A stretch of DNA of 64,000 bases from Archilochus colubris. Lineage: Eukaryota; Chordata; Aves; Apodiformes; Trochilidae. The DNA is taken from NCBI GenBank assembly GCA_023079485.1, contig CM041084.1, positions 128,027,292-128,091,291 of the forward strand, given 5' to 3'. This document shows, piece by piece, positions 45,101 to 55,900 of the stretch (positions are counted from its first letter, which is position 1; each line of letters begins with the position of its first letter). The notes under the pieces are model-generated. The model searched no databases and was not told the DNA's origin. It saw only the letters and a program-made list of their open reading frames with translations. Made by a program: the position numbers and the translations under genes.

Positions 45101-48100
45101 TCTGTGAGGCTAAGGCATCACTGGTTTAGATTCCATGTATGCATCCAAAGAGAGAGATAGAGATGTGATGCTTAATGTGGTTAATCTGTCTTTAATTGGT
45201 CTAATTGGAATCTCAGTGTATATTATAATGTTGAACAGAAGAAAGTAATTTTCAAGGTTACCAGAATTTAGCATTAGGGGGAGAAAAAACAAATCTTTAA
45301 AAACAGACATTGCACATGAGCTTTGGGAAGGGCTGCCCAAGCACTGTGCCAAACCATTTCCAGCCTTCCTTTCCAAGCTGGTCACAGGGATTGCTGTGGC
45401 CATTTATGCAGATGCTGTGGCAGTGGTTTCAGGTGTTGCCTGCAGGCTCCATGAAACTGAGAATATATATTGTTGCTCAGAAACCTTTTTTTTGTGTCAG
45501 CCACAGATAAATTTCTGGCTTTTTGTCCAAGTCTGTATTTGTTCTATCAGATTTGCTAGATTGAAGCAATTCAATTGTAGTCTTAGCTAATGCTTAATCT
45601 TTCCTGGAGTTATTTTTGCTTGACATTTAATGCAAGATGCTTTGGACTTTTAACTATATATGAAATTAGATTAGTGTTTTTTACAAAAATCACCTAGGAA
45701 TTAATTTTCTTCCTTTTTTTTCTTTCTTTTTTTTTTTTCTTCTTAATAGCCTTCAATCAGTGGACTTTGAAGCTGTGGCTGTTACAGTAAAAGAACTGGT
45801 CAGCTATGCATTAACTATCAACTCAAACAACCACTTCTGGTTAATTATTCAGGCAGATATATATTTTGGTAAGTGAAACCAATGTCTGCTTTTAGCATGT
45901 GTGTAGGGGTGCCTTGCTTCTCTGCCATTTGCCTGGCAAATCCTCCTTGTATTTCATCTTATTTTAATAAGCTTAAGTGTTACAAGAGTTGAAAATCTTT
46001 GGATGCAGTAGTGTGGGTGAATTTATCTGAGAGGTTGTCTAAGCCTGCAGAGAGACTTTTGAGGTGTCATGCAGACTTGCTTTTAGGGAAAGGGAAACTT
46101 TACTGTAAGAGCCATCATTCACTTTCTTGAGGGGTACAGGTAGTCCTTGAGTGGTATATTGATGCCACCCCTAAATTAGTGTCTTTTAGATGTGAATGGA
46201 AAGTTGTGTGAATAGTGCTTGCATTTAAATGTAGAGATCAACTTCAGTGGAGTAGAAGATGAGCAGAGCAGATCTGAATTTTTATATAGGGAAGTATGTC
46301 ATTTGTGAACAAGGAAGCATGAACTCCTAATCTGTTCTTAGTTGTGATGAGAAGCTCTTTCCTGTCATTCTGTCCTCAGCCACCACTTTCCTAGTACCCA
46401 CTCTTGCTCCTCAGCTGGGAGCAGCCTGCAGAATTTGGACGTAAAGTGTCTCAGATTGTGGGCACCATGGCATGCACCCAGACACTTCCAGGGCTGCAGT
46501 TGCCTGGGGAAGTCTTGCCCATCCTAAGTGATACTCTGCTTTCCTAAATTATTCCCCCATCTAGAGCCAGACCTTGGGGCTTACTTTGTAGTGCGAGTAG
46601 AGTGGTCAGAAGTAGGTGCTGAAGAATGAACTTTCAGAAGATGGCCAGATAGGTACAGTAGCACCTGGTGCATGTGCTAGAGAAGGACATGGCCATAACT
46701 ATTCTCAAAGGTGGCTGAACATATCTTTGACTTAAATTACCTGTTGAAACCAGTCCAGTGAAATTCAGCATTTGAGCCAGGTTGCTTTTTTTCTGGCAAT
46801 AAAACAGGGTATGTGCTGTGCCTCTGCCATCTGCTTGCTCTTGCAGGAGGCAAGGTGCATGTTTCCAAATCTCTTTTTTTGGACCAGAGGGATGTCTGTG
46901 GTGTGCAGTAAGATGTAGTGCAGACATTGTAGCCTGTTGCTTCCAAAGGAAACAAATTTGTCTGGAAGATGCTTTATAACCATTGGGGTGAGAGGAGAGG
47001 TCTTCCTCTTGTGTTTAGGGCTGTTGCTTTAGATATGGGAGTGTGCTTCAAGGTTAGAAACTGTCTGTATTTACTGCTTGTACAAAGTGGAGCAGCTTCC
47101 CAGAAGGGGATTGTTTGTGTAGGAAGCCTCAGACTCTGCTGGCTGAAAGAGCAGTGGTTGGAGCACTCCTGGCTTGTGTCAGGTCTGTCTCTCAGAAGCA
47201 ATGTGGACATGCAGACAGCTCTCACTGCAGAGCCCTTCAGGGCTGACTGGCTTTACAGCAGCTCAGTGAGAATTCACTGGGAGTAAAACAAGTGCTCAAG
47301 TATGAGGTGTGAGTGGTGGCACAAGCTTGCCCCCAGCCCACACCAACCAAGCTCCTTCACTACCATCTGTGTGCTAAGTTCAGTGAAGACAAACTACTTT
47401 TCCATTCTGTGGTTGATGGATTTAAGATCAAATACCTGAAAATGAAAAAGTCATTCTCAAAAGGCAGAACTCTGCCTCTTGCTGGGTTTCCTGATTGTGT
47501 AGTTTTCTGTCTGTCTCTGTTTTACCACCTCCTGTGTGTCTGTGCTTTTAAACAATGATATGCAAGTGCTTTTCCAGTAGAATTCAGCAATAAGATGTAT
47601 GTACCAGCTATGAGATATTCTATAAACAGTTGATTTCAGTTGTAGAGTAACTGCTGTGTTTACTTTAAGACCTTATTTTGCTTATTTCCACTGCAGCAAC
47701 AAATCAGTATTCAGCAGCCCTTCACTATTACCTACAGGCAGGAGCTGTATGCTCAGACTTCTTTACTAAGATGGTGCCACCAGATGTGTACACAGACCAG
47801 GTGAGTTAAAATGGGATTTAGATGTACAAAAACCTCTCTCTGGACTCTGTCAGCATCCTGATTGTCTGAGGAAACAAAAGTGCTAAACACACACATGTTC
47901 CTGTAGCCTGTTAAGATTTTACACCTGATGTGTTTAAGGATTTGAATCCTTGTAGATACATTTTTCTTTGTTTATTGCTTGAAGATTAGAAAATCCAAAG
48001 CTTTTTGTTCACTGAAGCACAGAAATAGAGACTGAGGGTGCAGAGCTGGCAGCTGGAATGCCCTGGTACTGAACTCCCAGTGCAGGAGTCAGCAAATGGG

Positions 48101-50103
48101 AGCCGAGAGTGCCTCCTGGTGTGGCCTTCTCCGAGCTGATCCCCGCAGAGCTACTCCCCTTGCATAGTGCCAGGGGGGCAGAGCAGCTCGGCACACAGGA
48201 GCTCTGGGCGCAGAGCAGCTCTCGGCACACAGCAGCTCAGCACAGAGCATCAGAGCTTGCTCAGCCTCACCAGCTCTGCTGGAACGTGGCCTTAGCAGCA
48301 TTGCTGATCACCTGGGTGTGTGTGCTGGTCCCACCCTGGCCAGGCCTTTTCTGTGGGCAGCAGATCAGCATGAAGCTTCTCAGGAGATGCTCTTACCAGA
48401 AACACAGCCCTTTGATAGCACAACTGCCCTCCTGAAGTCAGGGAGGCTCCACTGATCAGTAGATGGATGTGCTAAAACCCAGGAGCTGCTGGGAGCAGTT
48501 AGAAGAATGAAAAGTTATTTAGCTGGTCTTTGTATTTGAAAAAAATATATATTTAAAAATTGCTGTTTGTGTTCCAGCACTAGTATTTCAACTTTGTGTT
48601 TTAACCATTCTGCAGGTGATAAAAAGAATGATCAAGTGTTGTTCTCTACTGAACTGTCACACCCAGGTAAGAGGTGAAACATGACGTTAAGTAAAACATT
48701 AGTTTAGAAATGTTGAAAGGTTGAGGGACAAACTTTTGAAAAAGTAGAAATTAATCTAATTTCCCTTGTAAATGCAATCTGCAATAAAGTGTGTTGTTCT
48801 TGTTGCTTTTAGAACACTAAAAGGACTCCATGAGTAAACATGTCTGGAAATGTAACAAGTTGAAATAGTCTGTGGTTTTTTGTGGGTTTTTTGCCTTTTT
48901 TGCTCCCATTTTTTACCTAGGATAGAGGTGACATTTATTTCAGGTGGAGTTGAAAGAGACTGTGGTATCTGTGGGGTGGAACCTGGCCTTGTTCTCCATA
49001 GCCACATGGTCAGTGTTGTTCAATGGGCTTCTTCATTCTCCAAGAAGTAACAAGGCTTTTATCAAGCTCTGAATTAAGAACTATTAATATATTTGCAAAC
49101 CTGGAAGCCAAGTCAGTCCCTTCAGACTTGAGTGAAAACCCTTTTTCTTCTTCTTAGCTACTGCTGTTGTTGGTATTTCTGAATAAGTTGTGTATGCTCT
49201 TGAAGTTCTTTGCTCAGAACATGCTGTGGAAACAAGTGCTTGGTTAGGTCTAGAACTGGAGTGGGATTGCTGAAGCAGTTTGTGGAAGACTTCAGTAGAT
49301 GAGACAATTAAGGCTCTGAAAGTCACCTGTGAGTCTTTCCTTCCAGGTAGCTATTTTATGCCAGTTCCTCAGAGAAGTAGACTATAAAACTGCATTTAAG
49401 GCACTGCAGGAACAAAACAGGTAAATTACAACAAATTTTATAATAAGTGTAATATATTTGCATATATTCACATGTAATATCTGAATGTGCTAGATACCTG
49501 TGTTCTCTTTTAGTCATGATGCCATGGATTCTTACTATGAGTACATCTGGGATGTCACCATCTTGGAGTATTTGACATGTATCCTTTCACTAGAATACCA
49601 CTACACACAGCTCACACGGGATGTTGATGGTTGAAAAAAGTCTGTTTCCTACCTCAGTGTCTTTTCTTGACTTACATTCAGATCTCCACCACAAGAGAGG
49701 AGAGACAGACAAACGGCAGATAGCAGTAAGTGAACTCAGGGTGCTTTGGGGAAGGGGATTCCATTTCACACTCTGAAACCATCTTTGAAAAGAATTGCCA
49801 CTTCAGGTGAAATGCTGTTGTGCAGTACTTTGGAGAGGGTGGATGCTCACCTAAGTTTTGCTGAGGTGGGGGTGGCAGAGCACATTGCAGGGAAAACACA
49901 CCAGTTGCACTAACACTGAAACTGGTGTGTAATAAAACAGCTTTACTTAGAGTGAGTGTTGCTAGTGCTGTTTCATTTGTTTTCAGATAAAAGCCATTGG
50001 CCAGACAGAGCTGAATGCCAGTAATCCTGAGGAAGTGCTGCAGCTTGCTGCACAGAGAAGGAAAAAGAAGTTTCTGCAAGCAATGGCAAAACTTTACTTC
50101 TAG
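27037..50103 (+). CDS. INTS8: Integrator complex subunit 8, complete, 27 coding exons
   Basis: Nuclear scaffold subunit of Integrator, which binds RNA polymerase II, cleaves nascent RNAs and, through its PP2A arm, opposes pause release. Exons: 27037-27166, 28511-28685, 30233-30373, 30776-30847, 31980-32031, 33015-33197, 33699-33806, 34517-34672, 35194-35294, 36705-36846, 38008-38078, 38216-38391, 39085-39218, 39814-39924, 40634-40835, 41231-41352, 42395-42579, 44000-44033, 44516-44572, 44656-44717, 45750-45868, 47697-47800, 48616-48666, 49347-49420, 49514-49578, 49682-49725, 49987-50103. They sum to 2988 bp, 995 residues, the length I recall for human, and the sequence is near-identical to it. 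The WFEF motif tied to PP2A recruitment is at residues 24-27. The rest is helical-repeat sequence (for example LKEQAADSILVLE, TYLHHKRGETDKRQIAIKA), ending AMAKLYF. All junctions agree in phase. Introns hold no other supported gene. Confidence 0.98.
27326..27603 (+). repeat. Long pyrimidine tract with (TCCC)n, G-quadruplex-prone on the - strand
   Basis: About 280 bp, starting 160 bp after the INTS8 exon 1 donor, are almost entirely C and T, made of CCCT/TCCC units. The purest part is 27466-27500. The complementary strand has many consecutive GGGA units, well beyond the four G-runs needed for a quadruplex. Homopurine-homopyrimidine DNA can also form triplex. Long frames on both strands here are proline/serine or glycine/arginine/glutamate artefacts. 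Confidence 0.9.
31675..31698. repeat. Perfect 10-bp hairpin with GATA tetraloop in INTS8 intron
   Basis: ATTCCTTCAT (31675-31684) and ATGAAGGAAT (31689-31698) pair perfectly around GATA in the intron 30848-31979. It is too short for a miRNA precursor. Confidence 0.8.
35569..35587 (+). repeat. Short (AT)n microsatellite
   Basis: A run of alternating AT lies within the INTS8 intron 35295-36704. The rest of this intron has no recognised element. Confidence 0.7.
44000..44033 (+). CDS. INTS8: INTS8 34-nt microexon
   Basis: One base completing the previous codon plus 11 codons, SELLSFIKKLR, flanked by tttag and cgg|gtaagt. The peptide matches the recalled human INTS8 segment, so the exon is real despite its size. 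The intron before it, 42580-43999, is 1.4 kb. Confidence 0.95.
48011..48440. other. GC-rich patch with near-duplicate 18-20-mers in INTS8 intron
   Basis: Within the AT-rich intron 47801-48615 there is a GC-rich block. GAGCAGCTCGGCACACAG (48181-48198) recurs as GAGCAGCTCTCGGCACACAG (48213-48232), followed by a partial CAGCTCAGCACAG. No transposon family or coding similarity was recognised; it may be a decayed repeat or a regulatory element. Confidence 0.5.
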
Positions 50104-50260
50104 GGTAATTCTGGAAGACTACTGTAATATATGTGGCAGTGAAAAAGAAATTGCAAGGCTTTATTTTTAAAATTCATTTAAATTTTTATACAACATTTAC
50201 AGTCCAGTAACTTTCTTTTTAGAAATAGATGAAATCTTAAAATAAACCCCATATTTTTAC
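50104..50260 (+). terminator. INTS8: INTS8 3' UTR and poly(A) signal
   Basis: AATAAA at 50241-50246 lies 138 bp after the stop and would give a short 3' UTR. A further AATAAA near 50706 could serve a longer isoform. Both lie inside the predicted CCNE2 3' UTR on the other strand. Confidence 0.65.
50160..50165 (-). terminator. CCNE2: CCNE2 poly(A) signal candidate
   Basis: TTTATT on + is AATAAA on -. It is the only canonical hexamer I find on the - strand between the CCNE2 stop (51433) and the INTS8 stop (50103). If used, the CCNE2 3' UTR is about 1.3 kb and runs through the INTS8 3' UTR. Confidence 0.55.
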
Positions 50261-51432
50261 AAACTGTACAGAAGGCTGGAAACAACTTCAGCTAGTTCCA
50301 CAATGGCTTGTTTGAAGATGATAGTAAAGTTGCTAAGAGAATGAGTGTAATGAGGATGGGGGTAGCACCTGATGCTCTAGTGCAGCTTCAGACAGCTGGA
50401 TGTCATGTAAACCTTGCTCCTGGATGGTGGACACGGGTGGAAAGAGGACCAATACCCATCTTTCCCAGTACTGTCCCTTCATCACAGAAGTAAAGCACCT
50501 CATAGGCAGAGGTAGTGAATATTCCAAGGAAAACACAGTAGTTAATGCTGTTTAGAAACACTGATAAAATACAGCTCCACAGTTAGTTTAAAATACTGTT
50601 CCTACATGAGTGGTTGTAGAGTACCAGCAGCTCACTTTTTTTCCATACCCTCTCCAGTGCTTGTTGCGTTTGGTCTTGTTGTAAGCTGGTGGCTGGATTG
50701 TACAAAATAAAACTCCTTCCTTCAAGGACTATGCTTCTTCCAGTTAAGGGTAGTTGAGCAGCACCTTTGCCTGTACTCTTACCCAAGGTCAGTGCTACAC
50801 TGGAACTGACATTTAGAGCAGCCCTAAAGGACCACCATAAATTCATCATCCTCCTGTGGAGCTAGAATTTGTTGCAGGGCTGACTACACTGTAATATAAA
50901 AGCAGTGGTTTCAAAAAAAAAAACCAAACCCAAAACTGCTGCCCCACTGACCTCTGTAATACTGCACCTGAGCTCCTGGGTGACAGGCATTAAGCACTGA
51001 CCTTACAAAAAAAAAAGAACCAAACAACAAGAGGTAATATGTACAAGCTGTCATAAAGTCTCCTGCATTGCTAGCCCAAGTTAAAGCAAGTTTGGCATGT
51101 AAGTTCAGTGGACAAACTTTGCCACTCAACCATGTTTAAAAAGTTCTTGGAACTCATAAGTTAGGAATTGTCAGAGTTAACCTAAGTTCTGTCTGAGAAT
51201 GGACCAAAGTAATCCAGGCTCCTGTGAGAGCAGGGAGGGATGCTTGGTCTGAATCTTTTATCAAGTCTGTAGGAGGACACTGGTCTCAATTTCCATCTTC
51301 TGCTCTGTTTGACACATCTTTTACTGCTCAAGTCTTCAACAGCAGCAAAAAGCACAAGTCACCTTTAGTGCAGCCTTGTTCTGAAGCACCAAGTCCTGTT
51401 TCTGAAATGGTTCATGAGGGTTTGTCCACCCT
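50166..51432 (-). other. CCNE2: Probable CCNE2 3' UTR
   Basis: This 1.27-kb region between the CCNE2 stop and its only canonical poly(A) hexamer has no supported coding exon on either strand. Short frames lack family signatures. Extent is inferred from the hexamer alone. Confidence 0.55.
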
Positions 51433-52969
51433 TCATTTCTTCTCTGTACTTTTGGGAGGGGTTATTATTCCTCCTGTTGACACAGGTGATAACTGACCTG
51501 GGGCAGTAGCTGCTACTCCACTGTTAACTTCTTCCTGTGAATGAGGGAAGGAAGAAGACAATTAAGAACTGTGCCAAGTTCTACTTTTGTTTCAGTACTA
51601 CTGTTCAGCAGTGCTGCCTCACACTGCTGGTACAACTGAAGTATCCAGCATTAGGAATAAAAAAACTCATCAGCACTACACAACACAGTAAAGATTAACA
51701 TCATCTTTTAAACATTTCACCAGTATAGAGATACTAATCCAAGCTTTTACTTGTGGCCTTGTGAGTGTTACCATAAAACACCTTCGGTTGACAGCATCAT
51801 CAAGCACAGACACTAAAAAGGTTGGGCCCCAGTGACCATGCTGGCTGAGGTGAAGCAAGCCAGGAGAAGGGCATGTGTGATGAACTCTTAGAGCTGCCAG
51901 AGAATCCACAAACCACCTACCAGCATGTCCAAGTAATTGGTGTGCGTTTGGATGTTATGTCGATCTTCTGCTGCAACCTTCTTAAAGTTCTTCAGCTTCA
52001 CAGAGACCTTTTTGGCCACGTTCACAAAGGGAACCATCCACTCTACACACTCTGAAATGCTGTCCCAGTCTAAGCCTAGAGGGTAGAACACAGTAATACA
52101 TTTAGATATCACAGAGGAGCTGCACAGTATTCCAAAGAGGCCATAAACTTAAAAAACCAAAACCAAACAACAGCAATAAATACTGTGAAGATAAAAATTC
52201 AGAAACAGCCTCCCAGAAACTCCCACCTTTTCCTTGTGCTTATTACATAAAAGCCATGTGATGGAGGACGGTGAGCACGGGCTCCTGAGCAAAGCTGCTC
52301 AGTCTGCAAGGGTTTCTATTCCTTACCAAGGGAGGCTGAAGTTACTTTTGCATCTGGAGCACAAGGTTTTGGTCAGACTATAACACCACACACACTATTG
52401 TCACAGTCCTTTATAAGGTATCAGTTGGCAGGACCTAGCACAGAGGCTAAGTGATGGCTGCTGACAGCCAAGGATGACTGCTTGATAACTACATTTTAGG
52501 ACAAAAAAGTAGCCAAATAATAATCATAGCTTGTGATCCACCAAACAACTGGAAGTCATAGTGTACTAGCATTAGCCCAGAATGAAGAAGGGTGAATCTG
52601 CTTTGTTTCCCTAGCTAAGCCTGTGCTTCTGAAAACATTTCCTTCTTTTTTTGAGTCTTTAAACATGTGAAATAGTGTAAGGAAGGAAGTGAAATTAGAG
52701 GAGGGGGGGAAACCCCAACAGAAGAACAAAGTACTGGTGTCCATGTAGCTTCTGCTCCTCAGCAGCCTGGTAAAGCAACACGACTCTGCAGCCTCAGGCA
52801 CAGAGCAGCTTTCAGAATTCTCTGCCTAACAAGGCCAAGCTTACAAAGGTTTCTTACCAGAAGCTTTCTTCACTACTTCAATTGAGGTATAGTGGCAGAG
52901 GGCTGCAGCAGCTAGTGTTCTGTACTGGAAGTCCAAGGAATTCACATCCAGAATGCAGAGGTCTAAGAG
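51433..52969 (-). CDS. CCNE2: CCNE2 C-terminal exons (52969-52858, 52075-51921, 51534-51433)
   Basis: They encode [20 protein letters not shown], the second cyclin fold through [40 protein letters not shown] and [15 protein letters not shown], and a divergent tail [20 protein letters not shown] then [13 protein letters not shown]. The TPPKS degron recognised by FBW7 in E-type cyclins is kept. The protein ends after EKK, shorter at the very end than the recalled human EKPPGKH, with the length made up earlier in the tail. Confidence 0.95.
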
Positions 52970-55900
52970 CTGAGGAAATAAAAACCAGAGGCATTGACAA
53001 ATCTTAACAAGATTATACTTCAGTATAATTCTGTCTCAGAAACTTCTCTGCATGCAGTAGGTCTCCTGCAGTCTCTGCTCTCCAGTGTGGCTGAGCTTTT
53101 TAGCATCAGTCACATGCATCTAATTTAGTTTTGGCACTAACTGCAATTAAGGTGGGTCCTACAGAGTTATGATGCAAACCAGGTTGCACTTGACCAGTAA
53201 TGTGCAAACCCGTTTGCTTGCACAGGTCTAAGTACACCTCACTGAAACTCCTGACAGAGCTACAGGAAAGTATTTCCTTAAACTATTACTTAGCAGCTCA
53301 GTGGCTTAGACCACAAAGCCATCTTGAGGCTGGACACAACACATGCCCATAAAAAGTAACAGCAGTTTCAAAATACTAAAACACATATTAAACACATTTC
53401 TCAGACTGCCCTGTACAAACCTACAGAAACAGTGCTACAGATAATAAAGGTGAGAACAGTTAACTGCAGCCTCCTAAAGTGCCTACCCTCCTCTCAGAGC
53501 TGTTGCTGCTATAGTGACCAGTAATTAAAGATGTACTTTATTATTTTTCCAATGTACAGAAGTCTCAACATAGGTGAGAGCAGGAAGACAAGAAACACCG
53601 GGGTGCTTGTGCTCTACAATTGGTATAAAGTTGTCTGGCAGCCAAACTTGCACATTTCTTAACAAAGTAACAGGCAAGCTGAAACAGGGAAAACCATTCT
53701 TTAATGGCTTGTTGGGTGCAATGTTCAGCTGTGCATTAATCACTGCAAAAGCCTTTTCTGATGCACTTTACTACCTACCTGTGCTATCTGAATGAATTTT
53801 TCCTGAGAATACTGAGGTAGCAGCACTGTTGGAACATCCCTCAGAGCATCCACTTGAAGGTAGAGGTTCAGCCAAGAGACAATTGTCACTGGACACAGTT
53901 CCCATTTTAAAGCCTGCAAAAATATTAAATGGGTGAGCACCTTAAACCATGCAAGGATAGTTTTGTGCCCTGATCTCTTTCCCCATACCTCCCCAGAGTT
54001 TGCTCAGCTTATTGCACAGACCCTCAAAAGCCATTAAAGATGATGTACAATTTCAAGAATAGATACTCATTTTAGATTGCTTCTTCCTACTTTTTGAATA
54101 GGATGTATTACAGTTGGCACAATCATTTATCTCTACAGCTGTGCAGTTGGATCTTATGCACTGTCCCCATTCAGAGGGGCTGGAAAATTAAGACCATTTT
54201 TCCCAAGCCCTTCAGGCTCACTGCCTGAACCTGAAGATTGTGTCTATTAAGGAAGAATAAGTGTACAAGGAGTTTTATAGTGGTATAGACAGATCCTTTC
54301 CAACACAAGGAGCACTGAGCAGTGCCATTTCTTGGCCTGAGTCTCCCTAGAAGCCCTGATACCTGAACAGCAAAAGGACGCTGCAAGTGCAGTACATGAG
54401 AGCAACAGCCTTCTGCTCTGTCCTGTGGCTGGCTGTACCTCTGAAGAGCTTTCATACAAACATGAGAAACTTGTCCTTTTCTAGCAGAGAGGGATTTCAC
54501 CCCAGACAGGGGCTTTCGAGGTCCACTGCACACACAGTGAAGGTTTCATTGTTTTGCAGGAAGAGGGACATACTGAACACGTTCCTTTTCTAAGCACAAG
54601 AGTGACATCAAAATACGAGGCTCAGCTGGGAAGTCTTTCAACTGGCACTAATGACACCAAAGTTATTACCTTTAACATAATGAGTTCCATTCTTACAATA
54701 TCATCTTCACTGCAAGCACCATCAGTAACATAAGCAAATTCCTGTATTTTAGGAGCGTAGATTTCCTTTAAAGGGAGGAAGCAGAGAAGTGAAGATTAGA
54801 GTGCTTTACAGTTCTAAGAAAGCTTGAGAAGATCTTGGCAAATACTTTTCAGTCCATACTGAAATATTAGCATTTCTTACTGTACAGCAGTGTTCTCCTC
54901 ATTATATTAAATGACTTGAAACTTACCAAAGGAGATACTAAAAACAAGTAGGTTGAATGCTACCTGTTGTAAAATATTATGGATATCTTGCAACTTTTTA
55001 ACTTTGGGGAAATCAATGCTGACCAAACAACCAGAACAGCTTTTAATATATATCACTTCTTACTCAGCCATTCCATTTGATGGAAAAACATGCACCATCC
55101 CATTCTCACAGCACACTGCTGTGTTAAAAACAGCTTTCTGATACAGCTGATGCTGATGTAGTTACATAGGTTTAAAACAAAAAAAATAAATTTAAAAAAA
55201 GGCTAAAATAAATATGTGAAAATCCCACAGCCTCCACGGCTGGCAAAACCCATGGTGCAGAGATGGTTAACTCCTCCTCTAGCTAGGTGTGTTAGTAACA
55301 AAGAACTTGCCAGCAGAACTGCTGCTCTACCAGCTGACTGCACAACCCAATGCCATGTGAACTTCTATAGGAAACAGGTGCTTATAGTGCCCCATCCCAG
55401 CTTAAGGAACAGCAGCTACATCAGGAGAGTTCCGACTATAAAAAATTAATATCCCAAATTTTCCTCTCAGTCAGGGCCTACCAGGCCCTCTACAAAGATA
55501 GATTTGTATATGCTCTTGGTACGTAGGTGTAGTGCACAACATAATGTGTCACCATCACTACACTTTAAAAGAAAAGAAAAAAAATCTGCTAAGGGGCTTA
55601 TAGGGACATCAGCCTGATGTAAAAGCGAATTGAAAATTAGGCTTCATTTTGTAAAAGTCCCATGTCCATTCCTGAGATTGTTTGCTAACTGCTATATACT
55701 TAGAAACTAAGACACAACAAAACTTAAACTACTCTTAGCACACGTGCATACCTTTTAAGTTACATGGTCTCCTTCCCCACTGCTAAAGAAAGGGAAGACA
55801 AAAGCCACACAAGACACTGGCATACGTACAAAAGAAGGAAGAGAAAAAAAATTTCCCTAGCACCTTCAGCGTTGCATGCAACCACCAAGTTCAAAAGACT

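Noticed and set aside
46634..47286. Overlapping 70-105-codon frames on both strands in an INTS8 intron
   Set aside because: No domain signature, no splice context and heavy mutual overlap; typical of a mildly GC-richer intron stretch.
50308..51496. Short frames on both strands between INTS8 and the last CCNE2 exon
   Set aside because: They fall in overlapping 3' UTRs. Only 51433-51534 on the - strand is coding, as the last CCNE2 exon.
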